Numbered from the stretch's first letter, positions 17,098-27,445 are shown. The stretch is DNA of 64,000 nt from Actinomadura nitritigenes (GCF_017573545.1 NZ_JAGEOK010000005.1:310001-374000), one strand, 5' to 3'. Notes: generated by a model not told the origin, from the letters alone. Translations and numbers: made by a program.

Positions 17098-18348
17098 ATG
17101 ACGAACACGGGTGGCGGTGGCCCGCGACCGCGCGGCACGTGGTGGCGCGAGGGAACGATCACGGCGGTCGCGTTCGCGCTCTGCCTGCTCGGCGGCGCGC
17201 TGGAGGTCGACGACAAGGCGCTGTCACCGCCGCCCGCCGCCGCCTACCTCATCGCCGTGGTGTCCTGCGCCGTGCTGCCGGCGCGGCACAGGGCGCCCCT
17301 GGCCGCCATGGCTGCCACGACCGCATGCGGCATGCTGGTACCGCCCTTCGGCCTTCTGCTGAGCCCGCCCATCGTGGCCCCCGCCGTGATCGTCGCCTAC
17401 TCGCTCGCCGTGCGCGCCGAACGGCGCGCGGCGAGCGCGGTGCTGCTCGCCTCGGCGGCGCTGCCGGTCGCCTCCGATCTCGTGGTCGCGTTCGGAAGCC
17501 TCTCGTGGCAGGACGCGAGCAGGATGGCGGCGGTGGCGGCGTTCCCGCTGGTGGCGGGCATACTCGGGCACTCGACGCAGAACCGGCGGGCCTTCCTGGC
17601 GGCCATGGAGGAGCGGGCCCGGCGTGCCGAGAAGAGCCGGGACAGCGAGGCCCGCCGGAGAGTGGCCGAGGAGCGGCTGCGCATCGCCCGGGAACTGCAC
17701 GACCTCGTGGCCCACCAGATCACCCTGGCCAACGCGCAGGCCACGGTCGCCGCCCACCTCTTCGACACCCGCCCCGAGCAGACCCGCAAGAGCCTGAGGG
17801 AACTCGTCGAGACCACCGGCGACGCCCTCGACGAACTGCGGGCCACGGTCGGCCTGCTGCGCCAGACCGGGGACGCGGCCGCGCCCGCCGAACCGGCTCC
17901 CGGGCTGTCCCGGCTCCCCACCCTCCTCGAATCCTTCCGCCGCGCGGGGCTGGAGGTGTCGGTGCACCAGGAGGGCACGGCCAGGCCGCTGCCGCCGGGC
18001 GTCGACCTCACCGCCTACCGCATCGTCCAGGAGGCTCTGACCAACGTGACCAAGCACGCCGGCACCGGCAGCGCCCGGGTGCGCCTCGCCTGGAACCGCG
18101 ACCGCGTGACCATCACCGTCGCCGACGACGGAGCGGGCGCGGTCGCGGCCCCGGGGGCGGACCGTCCGCCCGGTTACGGCCTGATCGGGATGCGCGAACG
18201 CGCCACCGCGGTCGGCGGCCGCCTCTCCGCCGGCAGGCGTCCGGAGGGCGGCTTCCTCGTCACCACCGAGCTCCCCCTCCCGCCCGCCAAGGACGCGCGG
18301 CGTGCCGGCGGCCCGGTGGCCGCCGGAGAGGCCGGGGACGCGCCGTGA
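17098..18348 (+). CDS. Sensor histidine kinase, NarL-type (HisKA_3)
   Basis: A 416-residue protein. The N-terminus has about five TM helices (residues 18-155). A coiled linker rich in Arg and Glu follows. The dimerisation/phosphoacceptor motif ARELHDLVAHQ has His near residue 201. A HATPase_c domain has EALTNVTKHAG (N box), DDGAGA and GYGLIGMRERA. It autophosphorylates and passes phosphate to the response regulator encoded next, whose GTG start overlaps the stop codon (GTGA). The tight link to the MMPL gene upstream suggests that signal sensing and export are controlled together. Confidence 0.93.
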   Translation: MTNTGGGGPRPRGTWWREGTITAVAFALCLLGGALEVDDKALSPPPAAAYLIAVVSCAVLPARHRAPLAAMAATTACGMLVPPFGLLLSPPIVAPAVIVAYSLAVRAERRAASAVLLASAALPVASDLVVAFGSLSWQDASRMAAVAAFPLVAGILGHSTQNRRAFLAAMEERARRAEKSRDSEARRRVAEERLRIARELHDLVAHQITLANAQATVAAHLFDTRPEQTRKSLRELVETTGDALDELRATVGLLRQTGDAAAPAEPAPGLSRLPTLLESFRRAGLEVSVHQEGTARPLPPGVDLTAYRIVQEALTNVTKHAGTGSARVRLAWNRDRVTITVADDGAGAVAAPGADRPPGYGLIGMRERATAVGGRLSAGRRPEGGFLVTTELPLPPAKDARRAGGPVAAGEAGDAP

Positions 18349-19031
18349 CGCTCCGGGTCCTCCTCGCCGACGACCAGGCCCTGCTGCGCGGTGCCTTCCG
18401 GATGCTCCTCGACACCGCCGACGACATCACCGTGGTCGGCGAGGCCGCCGACGGCGGGGAGGCGGTCAGGCTCACCCGGGAGCTGCGCCCGGACGTGGTG
18501 ATCATGGACATCCGGATGCCCGAGGTGGACGGTCTCACCGCCACCGCGGAGATCTGCGCGGACCCGGAACTGCGCGGCAGCCGCATCCTGATCCTCACCA
18601 CGTACGAGACCGACGAGTACGTCGCCCAGGCGCTGCGCGCGGGGGCCGGCGGCTTCATCGGCAAGGGCATCGGGGCCGAGGACCTGCTGGACGCCGTGCG
18701 CACGATCGCCGAGGGCGACACCCTCCTGTCCCCCGCCGCGACCCGCTCCCTGGTCGCCCGCTTCCTCGCCACACCGGACGACGCCCCACCGCGCGACCCG
18801 GAACGGCTCGCCGCGCTCACCCCGCGCGAACGCGAGATGGTGGCCCTGGTCGCGACCGGCCTGTCCAACCAGGAGATCGCCGAGCGGGTGTTCCTCAGCC
18901 CCTTCACGGTCCGCGCCCACGTGCAGCGCGCCATGACGAAGCTGGAGGCCCGCGACCGGGCGCAACTCGTCGTCATCGCCTACCGGACGGGCCTGGCCCA
19001 CGCCGCCCCCGACGGCGACCACCTGTCGTAA
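18345..19031 (+). CDS. NarL/FixJ-family response regulator
   Basis: A 228-residue protein starting at GTG 18345 and coupled to the kinase stop codon. The receiver domain shows LLADDQALLRG (acidic pair), VVIMDIRMPEVDGL with the phosphoacceptor Asp near residue 53, and the LTTYETDEYV switch segment. The C-terminal LuxR-type helix-turn-helix is LTPREREMVALVATGLSNQE, then a VRAHVQRAM recognition helix. It should bind DNA as a dimer when phosphorylated by the kinase encoded just before it. Confidence 0.94.
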   Translation: MTLRVLLADDQALLRGAFRMLLDTADDITVVGEAADGGEAVRLTRELRPDVVIMDIRMPEVDGLTATAEICADPELRGSRILILTTYETDEYVAQALRAGAGGFIGKGIGAEDLLDAVRTIAEGDTLLSPAATRSLVARFLATPDDAPPRDPERLAALTPREREMVALVATGLSNQEIAERVFLSPFTVRAHVQRAMTKLEARDRAQLVVIAYRTGLAHAAPDGDHLS

Positions 19032-19260
19032 TCCGTACCAGGGCGCGGCGCCGCATCGCCGGTCCGTCGACCGGGTCGGTGGGCAGGGACGCGCGCACGC
19101 GCAGCCAGTCCCGGTGCCGCAGCGCCACCTCGGGTGACGGCAGTTCCAGCACCGCCGCCATCTGCTCCAGGCTCATCCCCGCCTGCTCGGCGACCTGCCA
19201 GACCCGGTGCTCCAGCCGATCGGCGTCCAGCCGCGCCGCCTGCGCGACCACCAGCGCCGC
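19032..19260 (-). pseudogene. Remnant of a regulator-like or helix-turn-helix gene, truncated at the 5' side
   Basis: On the minus strand an open frame reads AALVVAQAARLDADRLEHRV, then a WQVAEQAGMSLEQMAAVLEL segment that looks like a helix-turn-helix, then HRDWLRVRA. No start with a Shine-Dalgarno sequence is seen. The good-looking stretch ends abruptly near 19260, where AraC-like sequence begins on the other strand. On its 3' side it runs into the response regulator. I read it as a decayed fragment; a short functional protein is possible. Confidence 0.35.
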
Positions 19261-19931
19261 GCTATCGCATCACGATGTTCGACCCCGGGCTGCTCGCGGA
19301 CGTCGCCGGCGTCGGTGAGCCCGTCCGGCTGCTCGGCCATCGACCGGTGTCGGCCGACGCGGGCCGGCGGCTGGAACGCACCATCGCCTTCCTCCAGGAC
19401 AACCTGCTGGCAGACCCGGAGGCACCCGGACTGCCGCTGATGATCTCCACCGCCTCCCGGCTCCTGGCGGCCGGCGTGCTCAGCACGTTCGCCCACAGCG
19501 CCTCGACCGCCCGCGACGGCCGGCACCCGCGCGACCGGCACCCCGCGCCCGTCCGCCGCGCGATCGCCTTCATGGAGGACAAGGCCGCGAGGCCCATCAG
19601 CGGCGCCGACATCGCCGCCGCGGCGCGCGTCAGCGTCCGCTCCCTCCAGTACGCCTTCCGCGAGCACCTGGGCACCACGCCGATGAGCCACTTGAGGCAG
19701 GTGCGGCTCGCCGCCGCCCATGCCGACCTGCGGACCGCCGATCCGGCCACCACCACCGTCACCGCCGTCGCCGGCCGCTGGGGCTTCCTGCACGCGGGAC
19801 GGTTCGCCGCCGCCTACAAAGCCGCCTACGGGCACCCGCCGAGCGAGACCCCTCCGCTCCTGATCGATTCTTGCGGGGAACCGCCGATAAGTGTGCGGCA
19901 AGGCAACGCATTCACGCCCGGCTGCTCATGA
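19255..19931 (+). pseudogene. AraC-family regulator, N-terminal domain missing
   Basis: From about 19258 the plus-strand frame reads RYRITMFDPGLLADVAG and continues as a typical AraC protein. It has a linker with ERTIAFLQDNLLADPEAPGL, then ISGADIAAAARVSVRSLQYA and WGFLHAGRFAAAYKAAYGH, the two helix-turn-helices. About the first 100-120 residues (cupin-like sensor domain) expected of this family are absent. The upstream in-frame sequence is Pro/Ala-rich noise overlapping the antisense remnant. An ATG at 19275 could still give a 218-residue DNA-binding fragment. Truncation by a rearrangement at about 19258 is the simplest explanation. Confidence 0.6.
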
Positions 19932-20024
19932 AATTCGATCGATGCCATTCAATGGCATTACCACAGGCCTTGTCGCTTCGCTCAGAGGCGCACCCGGAAT
20001 CCCGCGGGCATGAGATGACTCACT

Positions 20025-20426
20025 TCAGTTCAGGCGGGGCCGGGAGGAGAGGTGCTCGCCCACCTGGTTGACCAGGAGGGTCATCTCGTAGCTGATCTGG
20101 GCGGGGTCGACGTCGGCGCTGCTCAGCACGGTCAGCGACGCGCCCTCGCCCGCGGCCGTGACGAAGAGGAAGGCGTCGCTCATCTCGATGATCGTCTGAT
20201 GGACCTCGTTCGCGCCGAACTGGAGCCGCGCGCCCCGCGCGAGGCTCTGCAGCCCGGCGGCCAGCGCGGACAGGTGGTCGGCGTCGTCGGGAGTGATGCC
20301 GGAGGACGCCCCCATCAGCAGGCCGTCCGCGGACTGCACGACGGCCCTGGTCACCTGGGGTACGCGTTTGACGAACCCGTCGATCAGCCAGTCCAGCCGG
20401 TCGGTCGACGCGTCGCGCGGTGTCAT
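20025..20426 (-). CDS. Roadblock/LC7-domain protein, extra conservon-associated copy
   Basis: A 133-residue protein from the ATG at 20426, with AGGAGGAGAA just upstream. The Roadblock fold is shown by AVVQSADGLLMGASSGI, HLSALAAGLQSLARGARLQF, TIIEMSDAFLFVTAAG and ISYEMTLLVNQVGEHL. It is homologous to the CvnB-like protein encoded at 23160 but is on the opposite strand, outside the four-gene conservon, with 232 bp of divergent spacer. It may form a heterodimer with the other copy or modulate the GTPase; this is inferred. Confidence 0.9.
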   Translation of the reverse strand: MTPRDASTDRLDWLIDGFVKRVPQVTRAVVQSADGLLMGASSGITPDDADHLSALAAGLQSLARGARLQFGANEVHQTIIEMSDAFLFVTAAGEGASLTVLSSADVDPAQISYEMTLLVNQVGEHLSSRPRLN

Positions 20427-20608
20427 GTGGCTTCTCCTCCTGGGGCGGTGGACGCGGGGACATCGTGCCATTCGCCGCGCCCACCCTCAGGCAAAACCGC
20501 CAGAGTGTGAAATATGACCCGAAACCGCCGCGCAAGATCAAAGCGATGGCTATGGTGTCACGGACCTCGTCCCGACCGGACCGTCACCGACGCTTGAGAG
20601 AAACGAAC

Positions 20609-20662
20609 ATGAATGAGCTGAACAGCCGCGTCCGCCCCGCTCACCTCCGTTCCGACCAGTGA
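20609..20662 (+). CDS. Possible 17-residue leader peptide overlapping the conservon kinase start
   Basis: ATG at 20609 (MNELNSRVRPAHLRSDQ) is preceded by GAGAG and ends with TGA at 20660-20662, overlapping the GTG start of the kinase gene in a GTGA junction. The kinase start itself has no Shine-Dalgarno sequence, so translation of this leader could feed ribosomes into the kinase gene. Too short to be certain. Confidence 0.35.
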   Translation: MNELNSRVRPAHLRSDQ

Positions 20663-23163
20663 GGACCGCGCGCCGGCGCTCGTTCCGGTTGTCGCTGTAC
20701 GGCATGCTCGTCGTCCCGGTCGTCTCGCTGATCACGCTGTGGGGCTTCGCGGCGCAGAGCACCGCGTCCGAGGCGCTCCACCAGCGCAACATCGACACCG
20801 CCAACGAGGTCTACGGCAACGCCGTGCAGCCGATGCTGGTGACCGTGGCCCAGGAGCGCCAGGAGTCGGTCGTGTGGCTGGCCGGCCGCGGCCGGCTGCC
20901 GCGCACGTCGCTGGACGCCGTCCGCAAGAAGGCCGACGGGACGATCGTCCAGATGAACAAGGCCGCGAACTCCGGCAGGTTCCGCGGCACCCTGACCGGA
21001 CCGATGAAGCAGCGGCTGTCGGTGCTGATCGGCAAGCTCAACGCGATCGCGAAGGTGCGCGGCGAGGTCGACTCCGGCGCTCTGACCAAGCTCGAGGCGT
21101 TCAACGCCTACAACGACATCATCGACTCCCACTTCCGGTTCATCTACCTCCTGGTCGCCGACAACGGCTACCAGCAGGCGTACCACCTGACCGGCATGTC
21201 GCGGGCGATCGAGCTGAGCGGCCGGGAGGCGACGCTCGTCGGCGGCGTGCTCGTCGGCGGCGGCAGGATGACCCCCGCCGAGTACGCCGCGATCAACCAG
21301 CTGGTGTACGAGCGGCGCTACCTGCAGACGACGAGCCTGTCGGAGTTCACCCCCGGCAACGGCGCCCCCTTCCGGCAGGCGCTGGCCTCTCCGCCCGCCA
21401 CCACCTTCACCTCGGTGGAGGACCGCATTCTCGCGGCCGGGCCCAAGGGCCGGCTGACGCTCCCGCCCGCCGCCTGGGAGCAGGACTTGAAGGGGTTCAT
21501 CGGCGCGCTGGACGGCGCGCTGCTGAAGTCCCGGACCGTGCTGGCCGGCGACGCCAAGAAGACCTCGGACCGGACCCTGTGGCGGCTCGGCCTCGTCGGG
21601 GGCCTCGGCCTGGTCGCGGTCCTGCTGACGCTGTTCCTCGTGATCCGGTTCGCCCGCCGCATCGGCCGCGACCTGCTCGGGCTGCAGAGCGCCGCGCGGT
21701 CGCTGGCGGAGGAGCGGCTGCCGGGCCTGGTCGGCCGGCTCAGCCGCGGCGACGAGGTCGACGTGGCGGTCGAGGCGCCGCCGCTCCGCCTCGGCAAGAC
21801 GGCCGAGGTGGCCAACGTCGCCGACGCGTTCTCCAGCGTCCAGCGCACCGCGGTCGCCGCCGCCGTCGGCCAGGCCGACCTGCGCAAGGCGGTCAACCAG
21901 GTGTTCCAGAACATGGCCCGGCGCAACCAGTCGCTCCTGCACCGCCAGCTGGCCATGCTCGACACGCTGGAGCGCAAGGCGACCGACCCGGAGGCGCTCG
22001 CCGACCTGTTCGCCATCGACCACCTGACCACCCGCATGCGGCGGCAGGCGGAGGGCCTGGTCATCCTGTCCGGCGCCGCGCCCGGCCGCGGCTGGCGGCA
22101 CCCGGTCAGCATCGTGGACGTGCTGCGCGGCGCCGTCGGTGAGATCGAGGACTACTCGCGCGTGGACGTGGTGACCTCGGCGCAGGAGGGGATCGTCGGC
22201 GCCGCGGTCGCCGACGTCATCCACCTGATGGCCGAGCTCATCGAGAACGCCGCCGCCTTCTCGCCGCCGAACACGCCGGTCGAGGTGGACGCCGGGCTGG
22301 TCGGGCAGGGCTTCGTGGTGGAGATCCAGGACCGCGGCCTCGGCATGGCGCCCGAGAAGCTCGCGGCCATCAACCAGCGGCTGTCCCGCGAGCCGGAGTT
22401 CGACCTGGCCGACGGCGACCAGCTCGGGCTGTTCGTGGTCACCAGCCTGGCGTACCGGCACGGGATCAGGGTGGTGCTGGAGCCGAACGCCTACGGCGGT
22501 ATCAAGACGATCGTGCTGCTGCCGCACTCGCTCGTGGTCCCCGCTGACCGGATCGGCCGGGAAGCCGCCGAGGCCGCCCCCGGCGCGGACCCCGCCGCGG
22601 CGAACGCCCCGGCGAACGCCCCGGCCATGGCGACCGCCCGCCCCGGGTCCCAGGACCCGGCATACCCGGCGCAGGTCCCCGCCGGAACCGGCGGGTTCAC
22701 CGGAACCGGCCCCATGCCCGTCTCGGGAACCGGCCCCATGTCGGTCACCGGGACCGGGCCCCTGCCGGTCGCCGGGCACGTTCTGCCAGGTCACGCGCAG
22801 GACCCCAGCGGACGGCACCGGCTCGGCGGAAACGAGCCGGGTCCCGGAGACACCCCGTCCGACGTCCCGCCGTCCGCTCCCCCGCCGCCTCCCCGCCCGG
22901 CGCCGGACGCGCCGGCCTCCCAGGTGGGCGACACCCACGCGGGCATGCCGCGCCGCGTCCGCCGCGCCAACCTCGCGCCACAGCTGCGCGACGCGCCCCC
23001 GTCCCCCCGCGACAGCGGCGAGCAGCGGCAGCCGGGACGCGGCACCGGGCGCTCCCCGGAACGCGCCCGCTCGGTCATGACGTCCATGCAGAGCGGATGG
23101 CGGCGCGGACGCGTCGAGACGTCCGGGCCCGTCCGGCCCAACGAGGATGAGGAGAACCGATGA
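20659..23163 (+). CDS. cvnA: Conservon sensor-like histidine kinase (CvnA-type, NIT domain)
   Basis: An 834-residue membrane protein. TM1 is at residues 12-32. An extracytoplasmic NIT-like nitrate/nitrite-sensing domain spans about 40-290, TM2 about 305-330, followed by a HAMP-like stretch. A long helical part with NQVFQNMARRNQSLLHRQLA and a degenerate HATPase follow: ELIENAAAFSPPNTPVEVD, DRGLGMAPEKL and GLFVVTSLAYRHG. The last 200 residues are Pro/Gly-rich and low in complexity. In Streptomyces conservons the A protein docks the B, C and D partners in a G-protein-like complex at the membrane. The start is GTG. Confidence 0.92.
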   Translation: MRTARRRSFRLSLYGMLVVPVVSLITLWGFAAQSTASEALHQRNIDTANEVYGNAVQPMLVTVAQERQESVVWLAGRGRLPRTSLDAVRKKADGTIVQMNKAANSGRFRGTLTGPMKQRLSVLIGKLNAIAKVRGEVDSGALTKLEAFNAYNDIIDSHFRFIYLLVADNGYQQAYHLTGMSRAIELSGREATLVGGVLVGGGRMTPAEYAAINQLVYERRYLQTTSLSEFTPGNGAPFRQALASPPATTFTSVEDRILAAGPKGRLTLPPAAWEQDLKGFIGALDGALLKSRTVLAGDAKKTSDRTLWRLGLVGGLGLVAVLLTLFLVIRFARRIGRDLLGLQSAARSLAEERLPGLVGRLSRGDEVDVAVEAPPLRLGKTAEVANVADAFSSVQRTAVAAAVGQADLRKAVNQVFQNMARRNQSLLHRQLAMLDTLERKATDPEALADLFAIDHLTTRMRRQAEGLVILSGAAPGRGWRHPVSIVDVLRGAVGEIEDYSRVDVVTSAQEGIVGAAVADVIHLMAELIENAAAFSPPNTPVEVDAGLVGQGFVVEIQDRGLGMAPEKLAAINQRLSREPEFDLADGDQLGLFVVTSLAYRHGIRVVLEPNAYGGIKTIVLLPHSLVVPADRIGREAAEAAPGADPAAANAPANAPAMATARPGSQDPAYPAQVPAGTGGFTGTGPMPVSGTGPMSVTGTGPLPVAGHVLPGHAQDPSGRHRLGGNEPGPGDTPSDVPPSAPPPPPRPAPDAPASQVGDTHAGMPRRVRRANLAPQLRDAPPSPRDSGEQRQPGRGTGRSPERARSVMTSMQSGWRRGRVETSGPVRPNEDEENR

Positions 23164-23576
23164 CTCCGGCGCCGATGACGGAGCGGGAAGTGCAGCGGCT
23201 GCTCGACGAGATGGTGCTGCGCACCGGCCCGGTGCGCGGCGCGGTCGTCCTGTCCAACGACGGGCTGCTGGTGGCGTCCTCCACCCGGTTCGGCCGGGAG
23301 AACTCCGAGCACCTGTCCGCGCTGGTCGCGGGCGTGCAGGGCCTCGCGCGCGGGGCGTGCCGCAGGTTCGGCGGCGGGCAGCTGCTGCAGACCTTCATCG
23401 AGATGGACACGTACCTGGTGTTCATGGTGCCGGCCGGGGAGCACGCGTGCCTCGCCCTGGTCGCGCCGCCGCAGGCGGACGCCGGCACGATCGCCTACGA
23501 GATGACCGATCTCGCCGAGCGGATCGCCGAGCGGCCCCCGGCGGTCGCCCGGCTGTCGGGTTCGAGTACGAGGTGA
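23160..23576 (+). CDS. cvnB: Conservon Roadblock/LC7 protein (CvnB-type)
   Basis: A 138-residue protein whose ATG overlaps the kinase stop codon (ATGA). It contains RGAVVLSNDGLLVASSTRFG, HLSALVAGVQGLARGACRRF, FIEMDTYLVFMVPAGEHACL and a C-terminal helix of the type IAYEMTDLAERIAER. Roadblock dimers act as regulators or GTPase-activating partners of small Ras-like GTPases. It sits between the kinase and DUF742 genes in the standard conservon order. Confidence 0.93.
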   Translation: MTPAPMTEREVQRLLDEMVLRTGPVRGAVVLSNDGLLVASSTRFGRENSEHLSALVAGVQGLARGACRRFGGGQLLQTFIEMDTYLVFMVPAGEHACLALVAPPQADAGTIAYEMTDLAERIAERPPAVARLSGSSTR

Positions 23577-23583
23577 GACCCCG

Positions 23584-23952
23584 GTGAGCAGCGATCGCTG
23601 GCTTGATGACGACGCGGGGCCGGTCGTGCGGCCCTACACCGTCACCCGGGGCAGGACCCGGTTCCGCGAGGACGGCCTCGACCTGATCTCCGTGCTGGAG
23701 GCGACGGGGGTCCCGGTGTCGCGGCGGATGCGGCTGGACCCCGAGCACCGCACCCTGCTGGCCCTGTGCCAACGCCCGATCACCTTCGCCGACCTGACCT
23801 CCGAGGTCGACCTGCCCATCGGGGTCGTCCGCGTCCTGGTCGACGACCTGCGTGACGAGAACCTGCTCAGGGCGCTGCGGCCGACCAACACCGGCGACAT
23901 CCCTGACGAGCTCGTACTAAGGAAACTGCTCAATGGACTACGTGCACTCTGA
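23584..23952 (+). CDS. cvnC: Conservon DUF742 protein (CvnC-type)
   Basis: A 122-residue protein starting at GTG 23584, 7 bp after cvnB. It opens with WLDDDAGPVVRPYTVTRGRT, the DUF742 signature, and continues with a winged-helix-like segment: RPITFADLTSEVDLPIGVVR, then a VLVDDLRDENLL helix. DUF742 proteins are constant members of actinobacterial conservons; their molecular role is unclear and they may be DNA- or protein-binding adaptors. Its 3' end overlaps the GTPase gene by 20 bp. Confidence 0.92.
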   Translation: MSSDRWLDDDAGPVVRPYTVTRGRTRFREDGLDLISVLEATGVPVSRRMRLDPEHRTLLALCQRPITFADLTSEVDLPIGVVRVLVDDLRDENLLRALRPTNTGDIPDELVLRKLLNGLRAL

Positions 23953-24541
23953 CGCCGCCGTCCGTGACCCGGCCGCGGCCGGCGGCCGGCGGCCGATCGC
24001 CGCGAAGATCCTCGTCGCGGGGGGTTTCGGGGTCGGCAAGACCACGATGGTCGGCTCGATCAGCGAGATCCGGCCGCTGCGCACCGAGGAGATCCTCACC
24101 GACCGGAGCGTCGGCGTCGACGACACCAGCGGCGTCGACGGGAAGATCAGCACCACCGTGGCGATGGACTTCGGCCGCATCACGCTGCCCGACGACCTGG
24201 TGCTGTACCTGTTCGGGACGCCCGGCCAGCACCGGTTCTGGTTCATGTGGGACGAGCTGGCGCTCGGCGCGCTCGGCGCGGTGGTGCTCGCCGACGTGCG
24301 CCGCCTCGCCGACAGCTTCGCCGCGGTCGACTACTTCGAGGACCGCCGGACCCCCTTCGTCGTCGCGGTGAACTGCTTCGACGGCGCCGAGCGCAAGGAC
24401 CCCGAGGACGTCCGCATCGCGCTGGACCTCGAGGACCGCGTCCCGCTGCTGATGTGCGACGTGCGCGACCGGGAGTCGGCGAAACGCGTTCTGATCACCG
24501 TGGTCGAGCACGTCCTGGCGCAGACCGCGGCCCGCCCCTGA
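23933..24541 (+). CDS. cvnD: Conservon small GTPase (CvnD-type, MglA/Ras-like)
   Basis: A 202-residue ATP/GTP-binding protein. The Walker A motif is VAGGFGVGKTTMVGSI (residues 27-42). The switch region precedes LFGTPGQHRFWFMW (G3 motif with Gln), and VAVNCFDGAE replaces the canonical NKxD at G4 with NCFD, a change usual in conservon GTPases. It cycles between nucleotide states under control of the Roadblock protein and kinase-like partner. The gene overlaps cvnC by 20 bp, which implies coupled translation. Confidence 0.93.
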   Translation: MDYVHSDAAVRDPAAAGGRRPIAAKILVAGGFGVGKTTMVGSISEIRPLRTEEILTDRSVGVDDTSGVDGKISTTVAMDFGRITLPDDLVLYLFGTPGQHRFWFMWDELALGALGAVVLADVRRLADSFAAVDYFEDRRTPFVVAVNCFDGAERKDPEDVRIALDLEDRVPLLMCDVRDRESAKRVLITVVEHVLAQTAARP

Positions 24542-24629
24542 GCGACCGCGCCCGGCGGGAGCGGTCCCGCCCCGTGTACCGGACGGGTGGCGAGCCGCCG
24601 CCTGGTTTCCCGTGGAGAAGGAGAGCGAC

Positions 24630-25394
24630 ATGAGTGAAGTGCTCGAAGGCAAGTCCGCGCTGATCACCGGTGCCGCGCAGGGCATCGGCGCCGCGACGGC
24701 GCGCCTGTTCGCCGCGCGCGGCGCGCGCGTGGTGGTCGCCGACGTCAACGAGGACGGCGGCAAGGAGACCGTCGCCGCCATCGAGGCGGACGGCGGCGAG
24801 GCGGTCTTCGTCCGGACCGACATCACCTCCGGCGCCGACGTCGAGGCGGCGGTGGCCGCCGCCGTGCGCGCGTACGGCCGTCTCGACTGCGCGGTCAACA
24901 ACGCGGGCATCGAGGAGCAGGGCTCGGCGCTGCACGAGATCACCGAAGAGGCGTGGGACAAGCTCGTCGCGGTGAACCTCAAGGGCGTCTGGCTGTCCAT
25001 GAAGTACGAGATCCGGCAGATGCTCGCGCAGGGCGGCGGCACGATCGTCAACATGGCGTCCGTGGCCGGGCTGGTGGGGCTGCCGCTCGGGATCTCGGAC
25101 TACTCGGCGACCAAGGGCGGCGTCGTGTCGATGACCCGCACCGCCGCCATCGAATACGTGAAGCAGGGCATCCGGATCAACGCGGTCTGCCCCGGGGTCG
25201 TCCGCACCGCGCTGCTCGCCCAGGCGATCGAGGGCGGCATGTTCACCGAGGAGCAGGCTGCGGCGCTGCACCCGTCCGGCGTCCTGATCGACCCGGCGGA
25301 CGTCGCCGAGACGTTCTCCTTCCTGTGCTCGGACGCGTCCCGGCACATCACGGGCCAGTCGATCGCCGTCGACTGCGGCATGTCCGCCGGCTGA
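24630..25394 (+). CDS. Short-chain dehydrogenase/reductase (SDR)
   Basis: A 254-residue classical SDR. It shows ITGAAQGIGAAT (NAD(P) site, residues 12-23), VVADVNEDGG (the Asp near residue 37 favours NAD), NNAGI, the catalytic Ser in NMASVAGL and YSATKGG (Tyr-x3-Lys). The ATG at 24630 follows AAGGAGAGCGAC and was chosen over an in-frame GTG 18 bases upstream. It is likely a separate transcript after the conservon, ending at two strong hairpins. The substrate, an alcohol or ketone, is unknown. Confidence 0.92.
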   Translation: MSEVLEGKSALITGAAQGIGAATARLFAARGARVVVADVNEDGGKETVAAIEADGGEAVFVRTDITSGADVEAAVAAAVRAYGRLDCAVNNAGIEEQGSALHEITEEAWDKLVAVNLKGVWLSMKYEIRQMLAQGGGTIVNMASVAGLVGLPLGISDYSATKGGVVSMTRTAAIEYVKQGIRINAVCPGVVRTALLAQAIEGGMFTEEQAAALHPSGVLIDPADVAETFSFLCSDASRHITGQSIAVDCGMSAG

Positions 25395-25402
25395 CGGGCG
25401 AT

Positions 25403-25425
25403 CGGTCCGTGCCGGACACGGACCG
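25403..25425. terminator. Hairpin after the SDR gene
   Basis: CGGTCCGTG-N5-CACGGACCG is a perfect 9-bp stem nine bases after the SDR stop codon. It lies in the 262-bp convergent region between the SDR and carboxylesterase genes. Confidence 0.55.
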
Positions 25426-25438
25426 TCCAGGTGACGGC

Positions 25439-25464
25439 GGTCCGCTGCCCCGCGGCAGCGGACC
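25439..25464. terminator. Second, stronger hairpin in the SDR/carboxylesterase gap
   Basis: GGTCCGCTGCC-N4-GGCAGCGGACC is a perfect 11-bp stem with a CCGC loop. With the 25403 hairpin it forms a tandem terminator between convergent genes. The remainder of the gap (25465-25656) holds smaller GC-rich dyads and no convincing gene. Confidence 0.6.
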
Positions 25465-25656
25465 CCGGCCGTCCCCGGCGCGCTCACCGGCGCCGGCGGC
25501 GCCGCTGCCGGGCTTCGAGACGAGCCGGTCGCCGGTCGGGCATCGTCACCGACCGTCCGTGGACATCGGTGAGATCACCCGCCGGAAACCGGCCGGCCGA
25601 ACGATCGGGCGGCGAACCTCGACCGGCGGTCGGCGTCCGTTCCCGGAAGGTCCGGC

Positions 25657-27273
<1,617 letters not shown>

Positions 27274-27408
27274 GATCACACTCCTGATCGACGGGTCCGC
27301 CGACCATAGGCGGCGCCGCGGACGGGCGACCACGCGTGAATCCGAGCGCGGGAGGCGCCCGGGTTGTCGCGTCCATGACAGTCGACCGGGCTGACCTGGC
27401 ATCTTGAG

Positions 27409-27440
27409 TGGACACTTGCCTTTTTATTGACACTTGTCCA
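27409..27440. promoter_or_regulatory. Promoter/operator region with repeated GACACTTG
   Basis: GACACTTG occurs at 27411-27418 and 27429-27436, an 18-bp period. The outer TGGACA (27409-27414) and TGTCCA (27435-27440) form a dyad. TTGCCT (27416) and CATTAT (27439) have 17-bp spacing like a -35/-10 pair, which would start the transcript at the GTG codons (27446/27452). A leaderless TetR message repressed by its own product is inferred. Confidence 0.4.
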
Positions 27441-27445
27441 TTATC

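Noticed and set aside
14703..17216. Very long open frame antisense to the MMPL transporter
   Set aside because: High GC content leaves antisense frames open by chance. It lacks any family motif, while the plus-strand protein has clear transporter motifs.
20641..22938. Long frame antisense to the conservon kinase
   Set aside because: Composition is Arg/Gly/Ala-rich noise typical of a GC-rich shadow frame; the sense strand encodes a recognisable kinase.
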